The notes under the pieces were generated by a model. It was not told the origin of the DNA and did no database searches. It was given only the letters and a program-made list of their open reading frames with translations. Both the position numbers and the translations under genes were made by a program. This document shows, piece after piece, positions 50,720-59,341 of a stretch of 64,000 bases of DNA (the stretch's first letter is position 1; every line of letters begins with the position of its first letter). The stretch is taken from positions 372,001-436,000 of the forward strand of contig NZ_JACRSV010000001.1 of assembly GCF_014384905.1 (NCBI RefSeq). Direction: 5' to 3'. Source of the stretch: Fumia xinanensis (GTDB lineage: Bacteria > Bacillota > Clostridia > Oscillospirales > Ruminococcaceae).

Positions 50720-51259
50720 TCATGCTATTGTCCGTTTAAGAATGGGGCGCAGCTTGAATGACAGCAGGGAAGCGAGTACGATTTTGATAGCGTCTCCGGG
50801 CAGGAAGGGAATGACACAGGCGGTGAGCGAAGCGGCCAACCCGGTTTTGGTGACTGCCATGAACCAAACTGTTCCGAAGAGATAGCAGAAAAAGGTACCC
50901 GCAATCATGGCGATGATATACCAGTAAAACATGCCGTTAGTTTTTCCAATAATAAGTCCTGCCACCAGCGCAGAAACGATATATCCGATAAGATACCCGC
51001 CAGTAGGGCCCATGACGATGCCGAAGCCACCGGTGAATCCGGCGAAAACAGGAATACCGACGGCCCCGATAAAAACATAAACCAACTGGCTCATAGCGGC
51101 CGACTGCCAGACAAGAAGTCCGGCAGCTAGATATCCTCCTAGGGTGCCCAGTGTTAATGGAACCGGTGTAAATGGCAGAGGAATGGCGATTTGGGCTAAA
51201 ACTGCGGTTAAAGCGGCAAGGAGAGCGGTAAAAGCAAGGGTTCGTGTTTTGAATGTCAT
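50720..51259 (-). CDS. bioY: BioY, biotin ECF transporter S-component
   Basis: 179 residues, six hydrophobic segments. IPLPFTPVPLTLGTLGGYLAAGLL and GGFGIVMGPTGGYLIGY are BioY signatures. It captures biotin and needs an ECF ATPase module encoded elsewhere. Start at 51259 since AAGGAAGG is 5-9 nt upstream. Two BirA-type operators overlap its promoter, so it is repressed by biotin-bound BirA. Confidence 0.95.
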   Translation of the reverse strand: MTFKTRTLAFTALLAALTAVLAQIAIPLPFTPVPLTLGTLGGYLAAGLLVWQSAAMSQLVYVFIGAVGIPVFAGFTGGFGIVMGPTGGYLIGYIVSALVAGLIIGKTNGMFYWYIIAMIAGTFFCYLFGTVWFMAVTKTGLAASLTACVIPFLPGDAIKIVLASLLSFKLRPILKRTIA

Positions 51260-51277
51260 GTGGACCTTCCTTTCTTG

Positions 51278-51306
51278 TGTTAACTTTAATTTTTTTTCAG
51301 TTAACA
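51278..51306 (-). promoter_or_regulatory. BirA-type operator, downstream copy
   Basis: TGTTAAC-N15-GTTAACA, perfect half-sites, between the promoter and bioY. Confidence 0.8.
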
Positions 51307-51309
51307 TAT

Positions 51310-51348
51310 ATTTTATAGTGTAAACATATATCTGTCAATAGGTTAACA
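51310..51348 (-). promoter_or_regulatory. bioY promoter with overlapping BirA-type operator
   Basis: Minus strand TTGACA (51333-51338), 17-bp spacer, TAAAAT (51310-51315). The dyad TGTTAAC-N16-GTTTACA (51319-51348) covers the -35 box and spacer, so BirA binding would block polymerase. Confidence 0.85.
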
Positions 51349-51367
51349 CAACTTTTTTCACAAGGAG

Positions 51368-51396
51368 TTGACTTTGCAGAAATTCTATGCTAAGAT
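51368..51396 (+). promoter_or_regulatory. Promoter of tyrS
   Basis: TTGACT (51368-51373), 17-bp spacer ending TGC, TAAGAT (51391-51396). Confidence 0.75.
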
Positions 51397-51399
51397 AAG

Positions 51400-51665
51400 G
51401 GCAATGGCAGTGAAAAGAATCAGTAGTTTCAGAGTAAGCCTTTCAGAGAGCGTTTGGCCGGTGAAAAAACGCAGGCAGCCTGATGCGAATACCTCTTGGA
51501 GCCGCGTCCTGAACGATTTTAGTAGGGATAGCCGGGAACGCCCGTTACAGCGTTACAGTATAGTTTCTGTACTGGATGAGGCCGCGGTTGCGAAAGCGCG
51601 GTGAACAGAGGTGGTACCACGATTGATTCGTCCTCTATCCCGTTGGGGGTAGAGGGCTTTTTGTT
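51400..51665 (+). promoter_or_regulatory. T-box leader of tyrS
   Basis: T-box sequence AACAGAGGTGGTACCAC (51604-51620) and a terminator CCTCTATCCC / GGGGTAGAGG then CTTTTTG (51632-51662). Stem I includes AGAGAGCG and the likely specifier TAC (51490-51492, in GCGAATACC), a Tyr codon, consistent with the gene it controls. The codon assignment is less certain than the T-box itself. Confidence 0.88.
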
Positions 51666-51718
51666 GTATGAGCCTATCTCCCCGCCGGAAAAAATAATTC
51701 TGAAAAAGGAGAAGAAAA

Positions 51719-52930
51719 ATGACTGTATTTGAAGAACTCAAACGCAGAGGGCTCATCGCTCAGATGACCCATGAAGACAAAATTGAGGAACTGTTAAACA
51801 ATGAGAAGGTGACCTTCTACATCGGCTTCGACGCCACCGCCGACAGCCTTCACGTCGGGCACTTTTTGCAGCTGGTGGTCATGAAGCGGCTCCAGATGGC
51901 GGGTCACCGGCCCATCGCTCTGTTAGGAACTGGCACTACTTTAGTGGGCGACCCTACTGGCAAAACCGATATGCGTCCCATGCTCACAAAAGAGCAGATT
52001 GCCCATAACGCCGAGTGTTTCCGCCGTCAGATGTCCAAGTTCGTGGACTTCTCAGGCGATAATGCCAAAATCGTTAAAAACGGCGATTGGCTATGTGAGT
52101 TCAAATATTTGGAATTTTTGCGGGATGTTGGAAAATTTTTCTCAGTCAACAAAATGCTGACAGCGGAGTGCTTTAAGTCCCGCCTGGAAAAAGGTTTAAG
52201 CTTTATTGAGTTCAACTATATGATCATGCAGAGCTATGACTTTCTTCATTTGTACCGTACCGAAGGCTGTAAAGTCGAGCTGGGCGGTGACGACCAGTGG
52301 AGCAATATTCTGGGAGGTGTGGATTTGGTCCGCCGTGTGGAAGGGGAAGAGGTCTACGGAATGACTTTCACCCTGCTGACCACCAAGGAAGGCAAAAAGA
52401 TGGGCAAAACCGAGAAGGGCGCTTTGTGGCTCGACCCTGAGAAAACCACCCCCTACGAGTTCTTCCAGTACTGGCGCAACGTGGGCGATGACGACGTCAT
52501 CAACTGCATGAAGCTCCTAACCTTTGTGCCCATCGAGGAAATAGAATCGATGGAAAACTTGACCGGCGCTGAGCTGAATCCCGTCAAAGAGCGCCTTGCT
52601 TTTGAACTGACCCGTATGGTTCACGGTGAGGATGAGGCCCAGAAGGCACTGGAAACCGCCCGTCAGGTATTTTCTTCCGCCGCCAATTCCGAAGATATGC
52701 CTACGACCGTTTTGACTGAAGATGACTTTGAAAATGGAGAAATCGGTATTTTGGCGTTGCTTGTCAAATGCGGATTGGCTCCATCCAACGGAGAGGCGAG
52801 ACGTCTTGTCCAGCAGGGCGGCATCTCGGTGGACGGCGAAAAAGTCGCCGACCCGAAATACATGGTAAAGATAGACGATTTTGTCGTCATCAAAAAAGGC
52901 AAAAAGGTGTTCCACAAGGCTTCCAAGTAA
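51719..52930 (+). CDS. tyrS: Tyrosyl-tRNA synthetase
   Basis: 403 residues: HIGH motif as HVGH in DSLHVGHFLQL, KMSKS motif as KMGKT, Tyr-binding GDDQWSN, and a C-terminal S4 RNA-binding domain (PSNGEARRLVQQGGISVDG). It charges tRNA-Tyr. GAAAAAGGAGAAG precedes the ATG. Controlled by its T-box leader. Confidence 0.97.
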   Translation: MTVFEELKRRGLIAQMTHEDKIEELLNNEKVTFYIGFDATADSLHVGHFLQLVVMKRLQMAGHRPIALLGTGTTLVGDPTGKTDMRPMLTKEQIAHNAECFRRQMSKFVDFSGDNAKIVKNGDWLCEFKYLEFLRDVGKFFSVNKMLTAECFKSRLEKGLSFIEFNYMIMQSYDFLHLYRTEGCKVELGGDDQWSNILGGVDLVRRVEGEEVYGMTFTLLTTKEGKKMGKTEKGALWLDPEKTTPYEFFQYWRNVGDDDVINCMKLLTFVPIEEIESMENLTGAELNPVKERLAFELTRMVHGEDEAQKALETARQVFSSAANSEDMPTTVLTEDDFENGEIGILALLVKCGLAPSNGEARRLVQQGGISVDGEKVADPKYMVKIDDFVVIKKGKKVFHKASK

Positions 52931-52941
52931 CGCCATATAGT

Positions 52942-52982
52942 AAAACCGTCGGCAAGACTCATACGCTTGCCGGCGGTTTTTC
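52942..52982 (+). terminator. Terminator of tyrS
   Basis: 15-bp stem from AAAACCG to CGGTTTT (one G-U), containing GGCAAG / CTTGCC, followed by TCTTTCC. Confidence 0.88.
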
Positions 52983-53021
52983 TTTCCTCCGAGAACACAA
53001 GTAAACTTTTTTTGACGGATA

Positions 53022-53051
53022 TTGACGATATGGCCTGATTTAGAGTATAAT
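53022..53051 (+). promoter_or_regulatory. Promoter of ddh
   Basis: TTGACG (53022-53027), 18-bp spacer, TATAAT (53046-53051). The ~57-nt leader has a GGGC / GCCC hairpin. Confidence 0.75.
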
Positions 53052-53108
53052 GAACCCCAGTTGGGCTTATTATCGCCCTTTTACATTTTGACAAAAGGAA
53101 TGATGAAG

Positions 53109-54005
53109 ATGATTAAAGCGGCAATCATTGGTTACGGAAACATCGGCAGATACGTGCTGGAGGCGCTCGAGGCCTGTGGTGACATAGAATGCGTCGGCGT
53201 TGTGAGAAGAAACGCGGATGAGGCACAGCCTATTGAGCTTGGTGGCTATGAGGTGGTTGACCATGTGACAAAGCTTTCCCAGAAACCCGATGTGGCGATT
53301 TTGGCAACTCCCACCCGTTCGGTGGAAAAATTTGCTTTGGAATGCCTCGAAAACGGCATCAACACAGTGGACAGCTTTGACATTCATACCAAAATTTGGG
53401 ATTTGCATGAGACTTTGGACAAAGCTGCCAAAGAACACGGCCGCGTGTCCATCATTTCCGCCGGTTGGGACCCTGGATCTGATTCTGTCGTCCGCACTAT
53501 GATGCAGGCCTGCGCTCCCAAGGGCCTCACCTATACAAACTTTGGCCCCGGCATGAGCATGGGTCATACCGTCGCTGTAAAGGCGGTGGAAGGCGTCAAG
53601 GAAGCTCTTTCTATGACTATCCCTCTGGGGACCTCTATTCATCGCAGAATGGTTTACATCGAGTTGAAAGAAGGCTATGATTTTAACGAAGTCGCTGCGA
53701 AAATCAAAGCGGATGCCTATTTTGTAAACGACGAAACTCACGTCATTCAAGTGGACAGCGTCGCCGATGTGCTGGATATGGGCCACGGCGTCAACTTGAC
53801 TCGGAAGGGCGTTTCCGGCAAGACCCCCAATCAACTTTTCGAGTTCAACATGAAGATCAACAATCCCGCTTTGACCGGCCAGGTGCTTGTTGCGGTTGCC
53901 CGTGCTTCCATGAAGCAGGCGCCTGGTGCCTATACCATGATTGAGATTCCGGTTATCGATTTGTTGGAAGGCGATAAAGAGAACATTGTCCGCCATTTGG
54001 TATAA
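53109..54005 (+). CDS. ddh: meso-Diaminopimelate dehydrogenase
   Basis: 298 residues. IKAAIIGYGNIGRYVLEAL is the NADPH-binding Rossmann start, and SAGWDPGSDSV with SMGHTVAVKAV are hallmarks of Ddh. It makes meso-diaminopimelate in one step from tetrahydrodipicolinate, for lysine and peptidoglycan. Start at 53109: AAAAGGA lies 9 nt upstream; two nearby ATG codons (53100, 53103) are too close. Alone, without other dap genes. Confidence 0.95.
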   Translation: MIKAAIIGYGNIGRYVLEALEACGDIECVGVVRRNADEAQPIELGGYEVVDHVTKLSQKPDVAILATPTRSVEKFALECLENGINTVDSFDIHTKIWDLHETLDKAAKEHGRVSIISAGWDPGSDSVVRTMMQACAPKGLTYTNFGPGMSMGHTVAVKAVEGVKEALSMTIPLGTSIHRRMVYIELKEGYDFNEVAAKIKADAYFVNDETHVIQVDSVADVLDMGHGVNLTRKGVSGKTPNQLFEFNMKINNPALTGQVLVAVARASMKQAPGAYTMIEIPVIDLLEGDKENIVRHLV

Positions 54006-54150
54006 AAGAAATTTGCCGCCTTCCGACTTAGGATTTTTGATAAGGCTCAGCAAAGAAATAAACTTTTGGGCCCTAGAGAAAATTATTTTTAGCAAAGTTG
54101 CCGAATTGCATCATGAGAGGAGATTTTTCGCGGAAAATCCCTGAAATCTC

Positions 54151-54179
54151 TTGCATTTTTGCAGATGCTATGGTAATAT
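54151..54179 (+). promoter_or_regulatory. Probable promoter of the rplS operon
   Basis: TTGCAT (54151-54156), 17-bp spacer ending TGG, TAATAT (54174-54179). The 54006-54308 gap also holds a ~120-nt leader with small pairings, possibly an L19 leader; I could not confirm that motif. Confidence 0.6.
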
Positions 54180-54308
54180 ATATAAGATATTGTTCCGCTT
54201 GGGGATTATTGACTCAAGTGGGGATTAATGTTTAACATTAAAGCGGGCAGTCCTCTGCACAGGCTTAAGCCTTGGATGCACGAATGTCTGAAAACTAGGA
54301 GGAAAACA

Positions 54309-54653
54309 ATGGACGCACTAAAATTGATCAGCCAGTCCAGCATGAAGGCCGACAGCCCTAAGCTGCAGGTTGGCGACTACGTCAGAGTTTCTGTTAAAAT
54401 TCGCGAGGGAGACAAAGAAAGACTTCAGGCTTTTGAGGGAACTATTATCTCTATGAAGCATGGAGGTATCTCTGAGACCTTTACGGTGAGACGTATTGCT
54501 CACGGTGTTGGCATCGAAAGAGTGTTCCCGGTACATTCTCCCAACGTTGTTACGGTTGACGTTCTCCGTCACGGCCGTGTCAGACGTGCGAAACTCTACT
54601 ACCTGCGCAACAGAGTCGGTAAGGCTGCTAGAGTCAAAGAGAAAATCGTATAA
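54309..54653 (+). CDS. rplS: Ribosomal protein bL19
   Basis: 114 residues, the normal size. VGDYVRVSVKIREGDKERLQ and RRAKLYYLR.RVGKAARVKE are diagnostic. It sits at the 30S-50S interface. Start at 54309 with AGGAGG 6 nt upstream; the frame opens 27 codons earlier but that part is leader. First gene of rplS-sip-sip-rbgA-rnhB, an order similar to other Firmicutes. Confidence 0.97.
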   Translation: MDALKLISQSSMKADSPKLQVGDYVRVSVKIREGDKERLQAFEGTIISMKHGGISETFTVRRIAHGVGIERVFPVHSPNVVTVDVLRHGRVRRAKLYYLRNRVGKAARVKEKIV

Positions 54654-54737
54654 GCACACGAGGAAAGGGGCGGTAACGTCCCTTTTTCTGCTATATGGGG
54701 TACACTTTGGTTGGAAACGGGAAGCGGGTGAGCAAAG

Positions 54738-55649
54738 TTGGACAATTCAAAAAAACAGGATAATTCGTGGCAGGTAGACGATATTCTCAAGGAATTGGGA
54801 ATGCTTGACGATGACCTGTACCATCTGCCGCCCACACCTGAGTCGGAGAAAGAAACTCCCCCAAGGATATCGGAAAGGCAAGAGCCAGATGTGGTGACAG
54901 CCGGATTGCCGGAAACGCGGGAGGAGGCTGCAAGTTCGCTTGGGGATGACGATAAAACCAAGGTATGGTCGATTCCATCTGCTTCTGCGTATCACCCTAC
55001 AACTGTGTCCAAAGCCCCAGAAGTCAAAGGCAAAGAGCAGGAACCGTCTATCGCCCCAACGCCGGATTTTCCGCTACAGCAAACGGACAATTCGGATAAA
55101 CCAGAGGACGAAGAGGAGGAGCTGACCCTCAAGCAGGAGATATTCGAGTGGATCAAAGCTATTGTCATATCTTTTGCGGTGGTTTTTCTCGTTTTTGGCG
55201 TCTTAATCAAAGTTGTTACAGTGGATGGCGTTTCCATGGAGCCCACTCTTCACAACAACGACCGGTTGGTGATTTCCAAGCTGTTTTACACACCGGAACA
55301 AGGAGATATCGTCGTTCTTTCAAAGGAATCGGGACTCGATAAGGCGCTGATTAAACGGGTGATCGCCACTGGGGGGCAAACGCTGGATATTGGCGAAGAC
55401 GGCACTGTTTATGTAAATGGACTTCCTCTCGATGAACCCTATATCAAGGAAAAAATTGCCGCCAATATGTATGGACAGCACGATTATCCGGTGGTGGTGC
55501 CATCGGGAAAAGTCTTTGTCATGGGAGACAACCGGAATGATTCCACCGACAGCCGGTTTGCTGTTTTGTCTTTTGTGGACGAAAAATATATTATGGGAAG
55601 AGTTCTTTTGAGACTCTATCCTCTGAACAAAATCGGTACCGTCAACTGA
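54738..55649 (+). CDS. Type I signal peptidase with long acidic N-terminal extension
   Basis: 303 residues. The first ~135 form a hydrophilic, acidic, proline-rich cytoplasmic extension without known domain (EDEEEELT at its end). Then a membrane helix (KAIVISFAVVFLVFGVLI), the catalytic GVSMEPTL (Ser166), LIKRVIAT (Lys206) and MGDNRNDSTDSR. It removes signal peptides outside the membrane. The start is TTG at 54738 with GGTGAG 5 nt upstream, the only suitable codon. Followed by a second, shorter signal peptidase gene. Confidence 0.92.
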   Translation: MDNSKKQDNSWQVDDILKELGMLDDDLYHLPPTPESEKETPPRISERQEPDVVTAGLPETREEAASSLGDDDKTKVWSIPSASAYHPTTVSKAPEVKGKEQEPSIAPTPDFPLQQTDNSDKPEDEEEELTLKQEIFEWIKAIVISFAVVFLVFGVLIKVVTVDGVSMEPTLHNNDRLVISKLFYTPEQGDIVVLSKESGLDKALIKRVIATGGQTLDIGEDGTVYVNGLPLDEPYIKEKIAANMYGQHDYPVVVPSGKVFVMGDNRNDSTDSRFAVLSFVDEKYIMGRVLLRLYPLNKIGTVN

Positions 55650-55787
55650 TAGGAGCAAAAATTAGAAAAATAAGTTTTTCAAATTTTCGGTTTCGTAGCT
55701 TGCCGGTCTTTTGACCGTCATTTCGGCTGTGCCGATACTGGCACGAACTCCAAATAATCCTATCCCCGGAAAGGAATGGCTATATTA

Positions 55788-56378
55788 ATGGAAGAATTCA
55801 ACAAAATTTCCGAAGAGAACCTGCCGGAGAAGCCCTCCGGCGCCAAGACTGTAAACTGGAAAAGAGAAGTGTGGGATTGGGCCAAATCCCTACTTTGGGC
55901 AGTGCTTATCGTGGCGGTGGTCTTCGGCTTTATCATCAAGCCGGTGGAGGTTAAAGGCTTTTCTATGGAGCCCACTCTCAACAATCAGGATCGGCTCATC
56001 GTCTATAAGCTCATGTACACTCCCAAGGCGGGCGATGTAGTAATTCTGGACGAGAACACTGGTCTGGATGAAGCATTGGTCAAACGGGTTATTGCTACTG
56101 AAGGCCAAACGGTAAGCATCGATGATCAGGGTTATGTCAAAGTAGACGGCGTCTATATCGACGAACCTTATATCGCTGAGCCTATTGCAGAGGACCGCCG
56201 CGGCGACCACGAATACCCAGTGGAAGTGCCTGACGACTGTGTTTTCGTCATGGGCGACAATCGGAACCACTCTACAGACAGCCGGTCTTTGCAGGTGAGC
56301 TTTGTCCCCATAGACGACGTGGTGGGCAAAGTAGTGTTTCGGATCCTGCCGCTCAATAAAATCGGCGTCATTCATTAG
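55788..56378 (+). CDS. Type I signal peptidase
   Basis: 196 residues, the usual Gram-positive length. Membrane helix SLLWAVLIVAVVFGFII, GFSMEPTL (Ser59), LVKRVIAT (Lys99) and MGDNRNHSTDSR. Start at 55788 because GAAAGGA is about 12 nt upstream, whereas it touches the ATG at 55776. Close paralogue of the preceding gene in the catalytic part, so the pair came from tandem duplication. Confidence 0.94.
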   Translation: MEEFNKISEENLPEKPSGAKTVNWKREVWDWAKSLLWAVLIVAVVFGFIIKPVEVKGFSMEPTLNNQDRLIVYKLMYTPKAGDVVILDENTGLDEALVKRVIATEGQTVSIDDQGYVKVDGVYIDEPYIAEPIAEDRRGDHEYPVEVPDDCVFVMGDNRNHSTDSRSLQVSFVPIDDVVGKVVFRILPLNKIGVIH

Positions 56379-56438
56379 TATGACCGGCTGAAAATCACAG
56401 ATAATAGGAAAGAAATTGGTAAAAGGGAGGGATGTCCT

Positions 56439-57305
56439 GTGACGGAACAGGCTTCTGTACAGTGGTTTCCGGGCCATATGGCCAAAACCCGGCGGATGAT
56501 TAAAGATAGTCTTTCTCTGGTCGATATTATCGTTGAACTGCGGGACGCCCGGATTCCTTTGAGTTCCAGTAATCCGGAACTCCATAAATGGGTCGGGGAC
56601 AAAAAGCGGATGGTGGTCCTCAACAAGTGCGACACCGCCGACCCGAGAATTACCGCTCTATGGCTCAAGTTCTACAAAGAACAGGGAATCACCGCCATCG
56701 CAACAGATTCCAAAACAGGCAAAGGTATTCCACAGTTCCTGCCCGCCGTCCGTCAAGAGCTTTCAGAGGTGCTGGAACGCCGCGCCAACAAAGGTATGGC
56801 CGGCCGGCCTCTGCGGATGATGGTGGTGGGTATTCCCAACGTGGGTAAATCGTCCTTTATTAACAAGCTGGCACGGGAAAAGCGAGCTAAAGTGGAGGAC
56901 CGCCCCGGCGTCACCCGTGGAAAACAGTGGGTGACAGTGAGCAGAGACGTGGAGCTTCTCGATATGCCCGGTGTTCTCTGGCCCAAGTTTGAAGATCCGG
57001 CGGTGGGGGAAAAACTGGCTTTTACCGGTGCTGTTAAGGATCAGGTACTGGATGTGGAACTGCTCGCTATGCGGCTTTTAGACTGGATGCGTCGGGAATA
57101 CCCCGAGCAGCTCGCTGAGCGTTATAAAATTACCGATGATGAAACGGCGGATTTAGAGCCCTATGATCTGCTCTGCCTGGTAGGACGGAAGCGGGGAATG
57201 CTCATCAGCGGAGGAGAAATCGATACCCTTCGGGCGGCGACCATGGTGTTGGACGAGTACCGGGGCGGAAAATTCGGAAAAATGTCTTTGGAAGTGCCGG
57301 AATAG
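56439..57305 (+). CDS. rbgA: RbgA, ribosome biogenesis GTPase
   Basis: 288 residues with circularly permuted G motifs: NKCDTADP (G4) and ATDSKTGKG (G5 region) come before GIPNVGKSSFINKL (G1) and DMPGVLWP (G3). WFPGHMAKTRR at the start is the RbgA/YlqF hallmark. It helps late 50S assembly. GTG start with GGGAGGG. The gene order rplS-rbgA-rnhB is typical of Firmicutes. Confidence 0.96.
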   Translation: MTEQASVQWFPGHMAKTRRMIKDSLSLVDIIVELRDARIPLSSSNPELHKWVGDKKRMVVLNKCDTADPRITALWLKFYKEQGITAIATDSKTGKGIPQFLPAVRQELSEVLERRANKGMAGRPLRMMVVGIPNVGKSSFINKLAREKRAKVEDRPGVTRGKQWVTVSRDVELLDMPGVLWPKFEDPAVGEKLAFTGAVKDQVLDVELLAMRLLDWMRREYPEQLAERYKITDDETADLEPYDLLCLVGRKRGMLISGGEIDTLRAATMVLDEYRGGKFGKMSLEVPE

Positions 57306-57384
57306 ATGCAATGAATCATCGATTTATTTTTTCTGACCTATCAGTTATACATGGTGCAGCACATCCAGGAAGGGGGAGACGAGG

Positions 57385-58347
57385 TTGACTTTATACGAAT
57401 ATGACGCTTCGCTCGGAATCGCAAATTTTTGCGGCGTGGACGAAGCGGGCCGCGGCCCTTTGGCCGGGGATGTCTACGCGGCAGCGGTCATCCTCGATCC
57501 TCAAAACCCAATTGAAGGGCTAAACGACAGCAAAAAGCTCTCCGCCAAAAAGCGGGAAGCCATTTACGGCGAAATCCGTGACAAGGCGGTGGCCTTCTGC
57601 GTCGCTACGGCTTCGGTGGAGGAAATTGATAGACTCAACATCCTGCAGGCCACCTTTCTCGCTATGCGGCGGGCGGTGGAAGGGCTTTCTGCTCTCCCCA
57701 GCTTCGCCCTCATCGATGGGGATAAAAATCCCAGGGTTTCAGTGCCCAGCCGATGCCTTGTTAAGGGAGACGCCACTTCTGCTTCTATTGCTGCGGCGTC
57801 CATTTTAGCCAAGGTAGAACGAGATCGATACATGGAAGAACTGGACCGCAAATACCCCCAGTATCTGTTTGCAAAACACAAAGGTTACGGCACCAAGCTC
57901 CACTACGAGATGCTGGATGCATATGGTGCTTCTCCAGTCCACCGGATGACCTTTCTCAAAAAATACTTTGGTAAAAAGGACCTTTGTCCTGCTGTTTCCT
58001 CTGGTGCCAAAGGTGAGGGAATCGCTTCCCAATACCTGGTGGAACAAGGATACCGGATTTTGGAGGTCAACTACCATTCCCCTTATGGCGAAATCGATAT
58101 CATTGCCGCTAAGGGGGACATTCTCGCTTTGGTGGAGGTAAAGACCCGCAGCGGCCGGATGATAGCAGAGCCACGGGAAGCGGTCACCGCTTCAAAGCAG
58201 ACTAAGCTCCGTCAGACAGCTCTGCTGTACCTTGCGGAACAAGAGGGAAGTTCCTTTCAACCCAGGTTCGATGTGGTGGAAGTGCTGTTGGACGACAAGA
58301 CCGGCACCCAATTGAAGGTGGAACAAATCGAGAACGCTTTTACATAA
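57385..58347 (+). CDS. rnhB: RNase HII fused to a YraN (UPF0102) domain
   Basis: 320 residues. Residues 1 to ~200 are RNase HII: CGVDEAGRGPLAG (catalytic Asp-Glu), ALIDGDKN and KGDATSASIAAASILAKVERDR. From ~205 the protein continues as YraN: KGEGIASQYLVEQGYRILEVNY, GEIDIIA and LVEVKTRSG, the restriction-endonuclease-like core. The two are usually separate neighbouring genes; here the frame is continuous. RNase HII removes ribonucleotides from DNA; the YraN part is a predicted nuclease of unknown role. TTG start after GGGGGAG. Confidence 0.93.
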   Translation: MTLYEYDASLGIANFCGVDEAGRGPLAGDVYAAAVILDPQNPIEGLNDSKKLSAKKREAIYGEIRDKAVAFCVATASVEEIDRLNILQATFLAMRRAVEGLSALPSFALIDGDKNPRVSVPSRCLVKGDATSASIAAASILAKVERDRYMEELDRKYPQYLFAKHKGYGTKLHYEMLDAYGASPVHRMTFLKKYFGKKDLCPAVSSGAKGEGIASQYLVEQGYRILEVNYHSPYGEIDIIAAKGDILALVEVKTRSGRMIAEPREAVTASKQTKLRQTALLYLAEQEGSSFQPRFDVVEVLLDDKTGTQLKVEQIENAFT

Positions 58348-58411
58348 GATAATAGAAGCTATGTTCACATACAATAGACAAAGCCTGTGTTTGGGAGAGA
58401 GGAAGGATGAG

Positions 58412-59317
58412 ATGATGCGCCATTTTGATCTGCATTGCGATACGCTGAACGAATGCCGGAAATTAAAGGCATCTTTAGTGCAAAATGAATTGAATGTTTC
58501 TGTGGAGCGGGGAATGCTGTTTGACCAGTGGGTGCAGACCTTTGCCGCTTTTATCCACGACGACTGCCGTGGCGTAAAGGCTTACCGGCGCTTTCTGGCT
58601 CAGGTAAAAGTTTTGCAGAATGCTTTTGCCCAGAGCGGCAAGATCGTTCCCTATGACCCCAAAAATGTTCAGGAAGGCGTCTGTAACGCCATTCTTTCAG
58701 TGGAAAACGGGGCGGCATTGGGCGGCAAGCTGGAACGCATCTCGGAATTTCGGGAGCTGGGTGTTCGTATTTTGTCCCTCACCTGGAACGGGGAAAATGA
58801 ACTGGCCGGTGGTGCCGACAGCGAAATTGGCCTTACCGCTTTAGGCAAACAGGCGGTGAAAGAACTGGAGGCCAACCGGATTGTTATCGACGTATCCCAC
58901 ATGAATAACGCAAGTTTTTGGGAACTTTGCGAGATCGCCGAGCGGCCTTTTATCGCCACTCATTCCAATTGCTTTGATATCTGCCCCCACAAGCGAAATC
59001 TGGACGATTTGCAGATTCAGGAAATTATACGCAGGGGAGGGCTTATTGGGATCAATTTCTATCCCATTTTTATCAACGGGGAGAGTGATGCCAGTTTCCA
59101 GGAGCTTCGCGGCCACATTCGGCATATCGTCGCCTTGGGCGGCGAGGATGTAATTGCGGTGGGAAGCGATTTTGACGGTGCGGCGGCCCTTTCCCGACTC
59201 AACCGAATCGAAAAAATTCCGGACTGGCACCAAAATTTGAACAAACACTTTGACGCCGAATTTGTTGACAAGTTTACCTTCAAAAACGCTCAGCGATTTT
59301 TTGAAGAAAATTTATAG
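58412..59317 (+). CDS. M19 membrane dipeptidase family protein
   Basis: About 301 residues. HFDLHCDTLNE (metal His-Asp), VENGAA (bridging Glu), LTWNGENELAGG, DVSHMNNASFWEL and ATHSNCFDICPHKRNL, and GSDFDGA define the M19 dipeptidase family. There is no signal peptide, so it is cytoplasmic and likely cleaves small dipeptides, including D-amino acid types. Start at 58412 since AGGAAGG lies 5 nt upstream. Between rnhB and thrC, probably in the same operon. Confidence 0.9.
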   Translation: MMRHFDLHCDTLNECRKLKASLVQNELNVSVERGMLFDQWVQTFAAFIHDDCRGVKAYRRFLAQVKVLQNAFAQSGKIVPYDPKNVQEGVCNAILSVENGAALGGKLERISEFRELGVRILSLTWNGENELAGGADSEIGLTALGKQAVKELEANRIVIDVSHMNNASFWELCEIAERPFIATHSNCFDICPHKRNLDDLQIQEIIRRGGLIGINFYPIFINGESDASFQELRGHIRHIVALGGEDVIAVGSDFDGAAALSRLNRIEKIPDWHQNLNKHFDAEFVDKFTFKNAQRFFEENL

Positions 59318-59341
59318 GAAAAATAAGAGGAGAGCATGATT

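Noticed and set aside
54180..54308. L19 leader RNA motif before rplS
   Set aside because: Position is suitable but I could not recognise the conserved stems with certainty.
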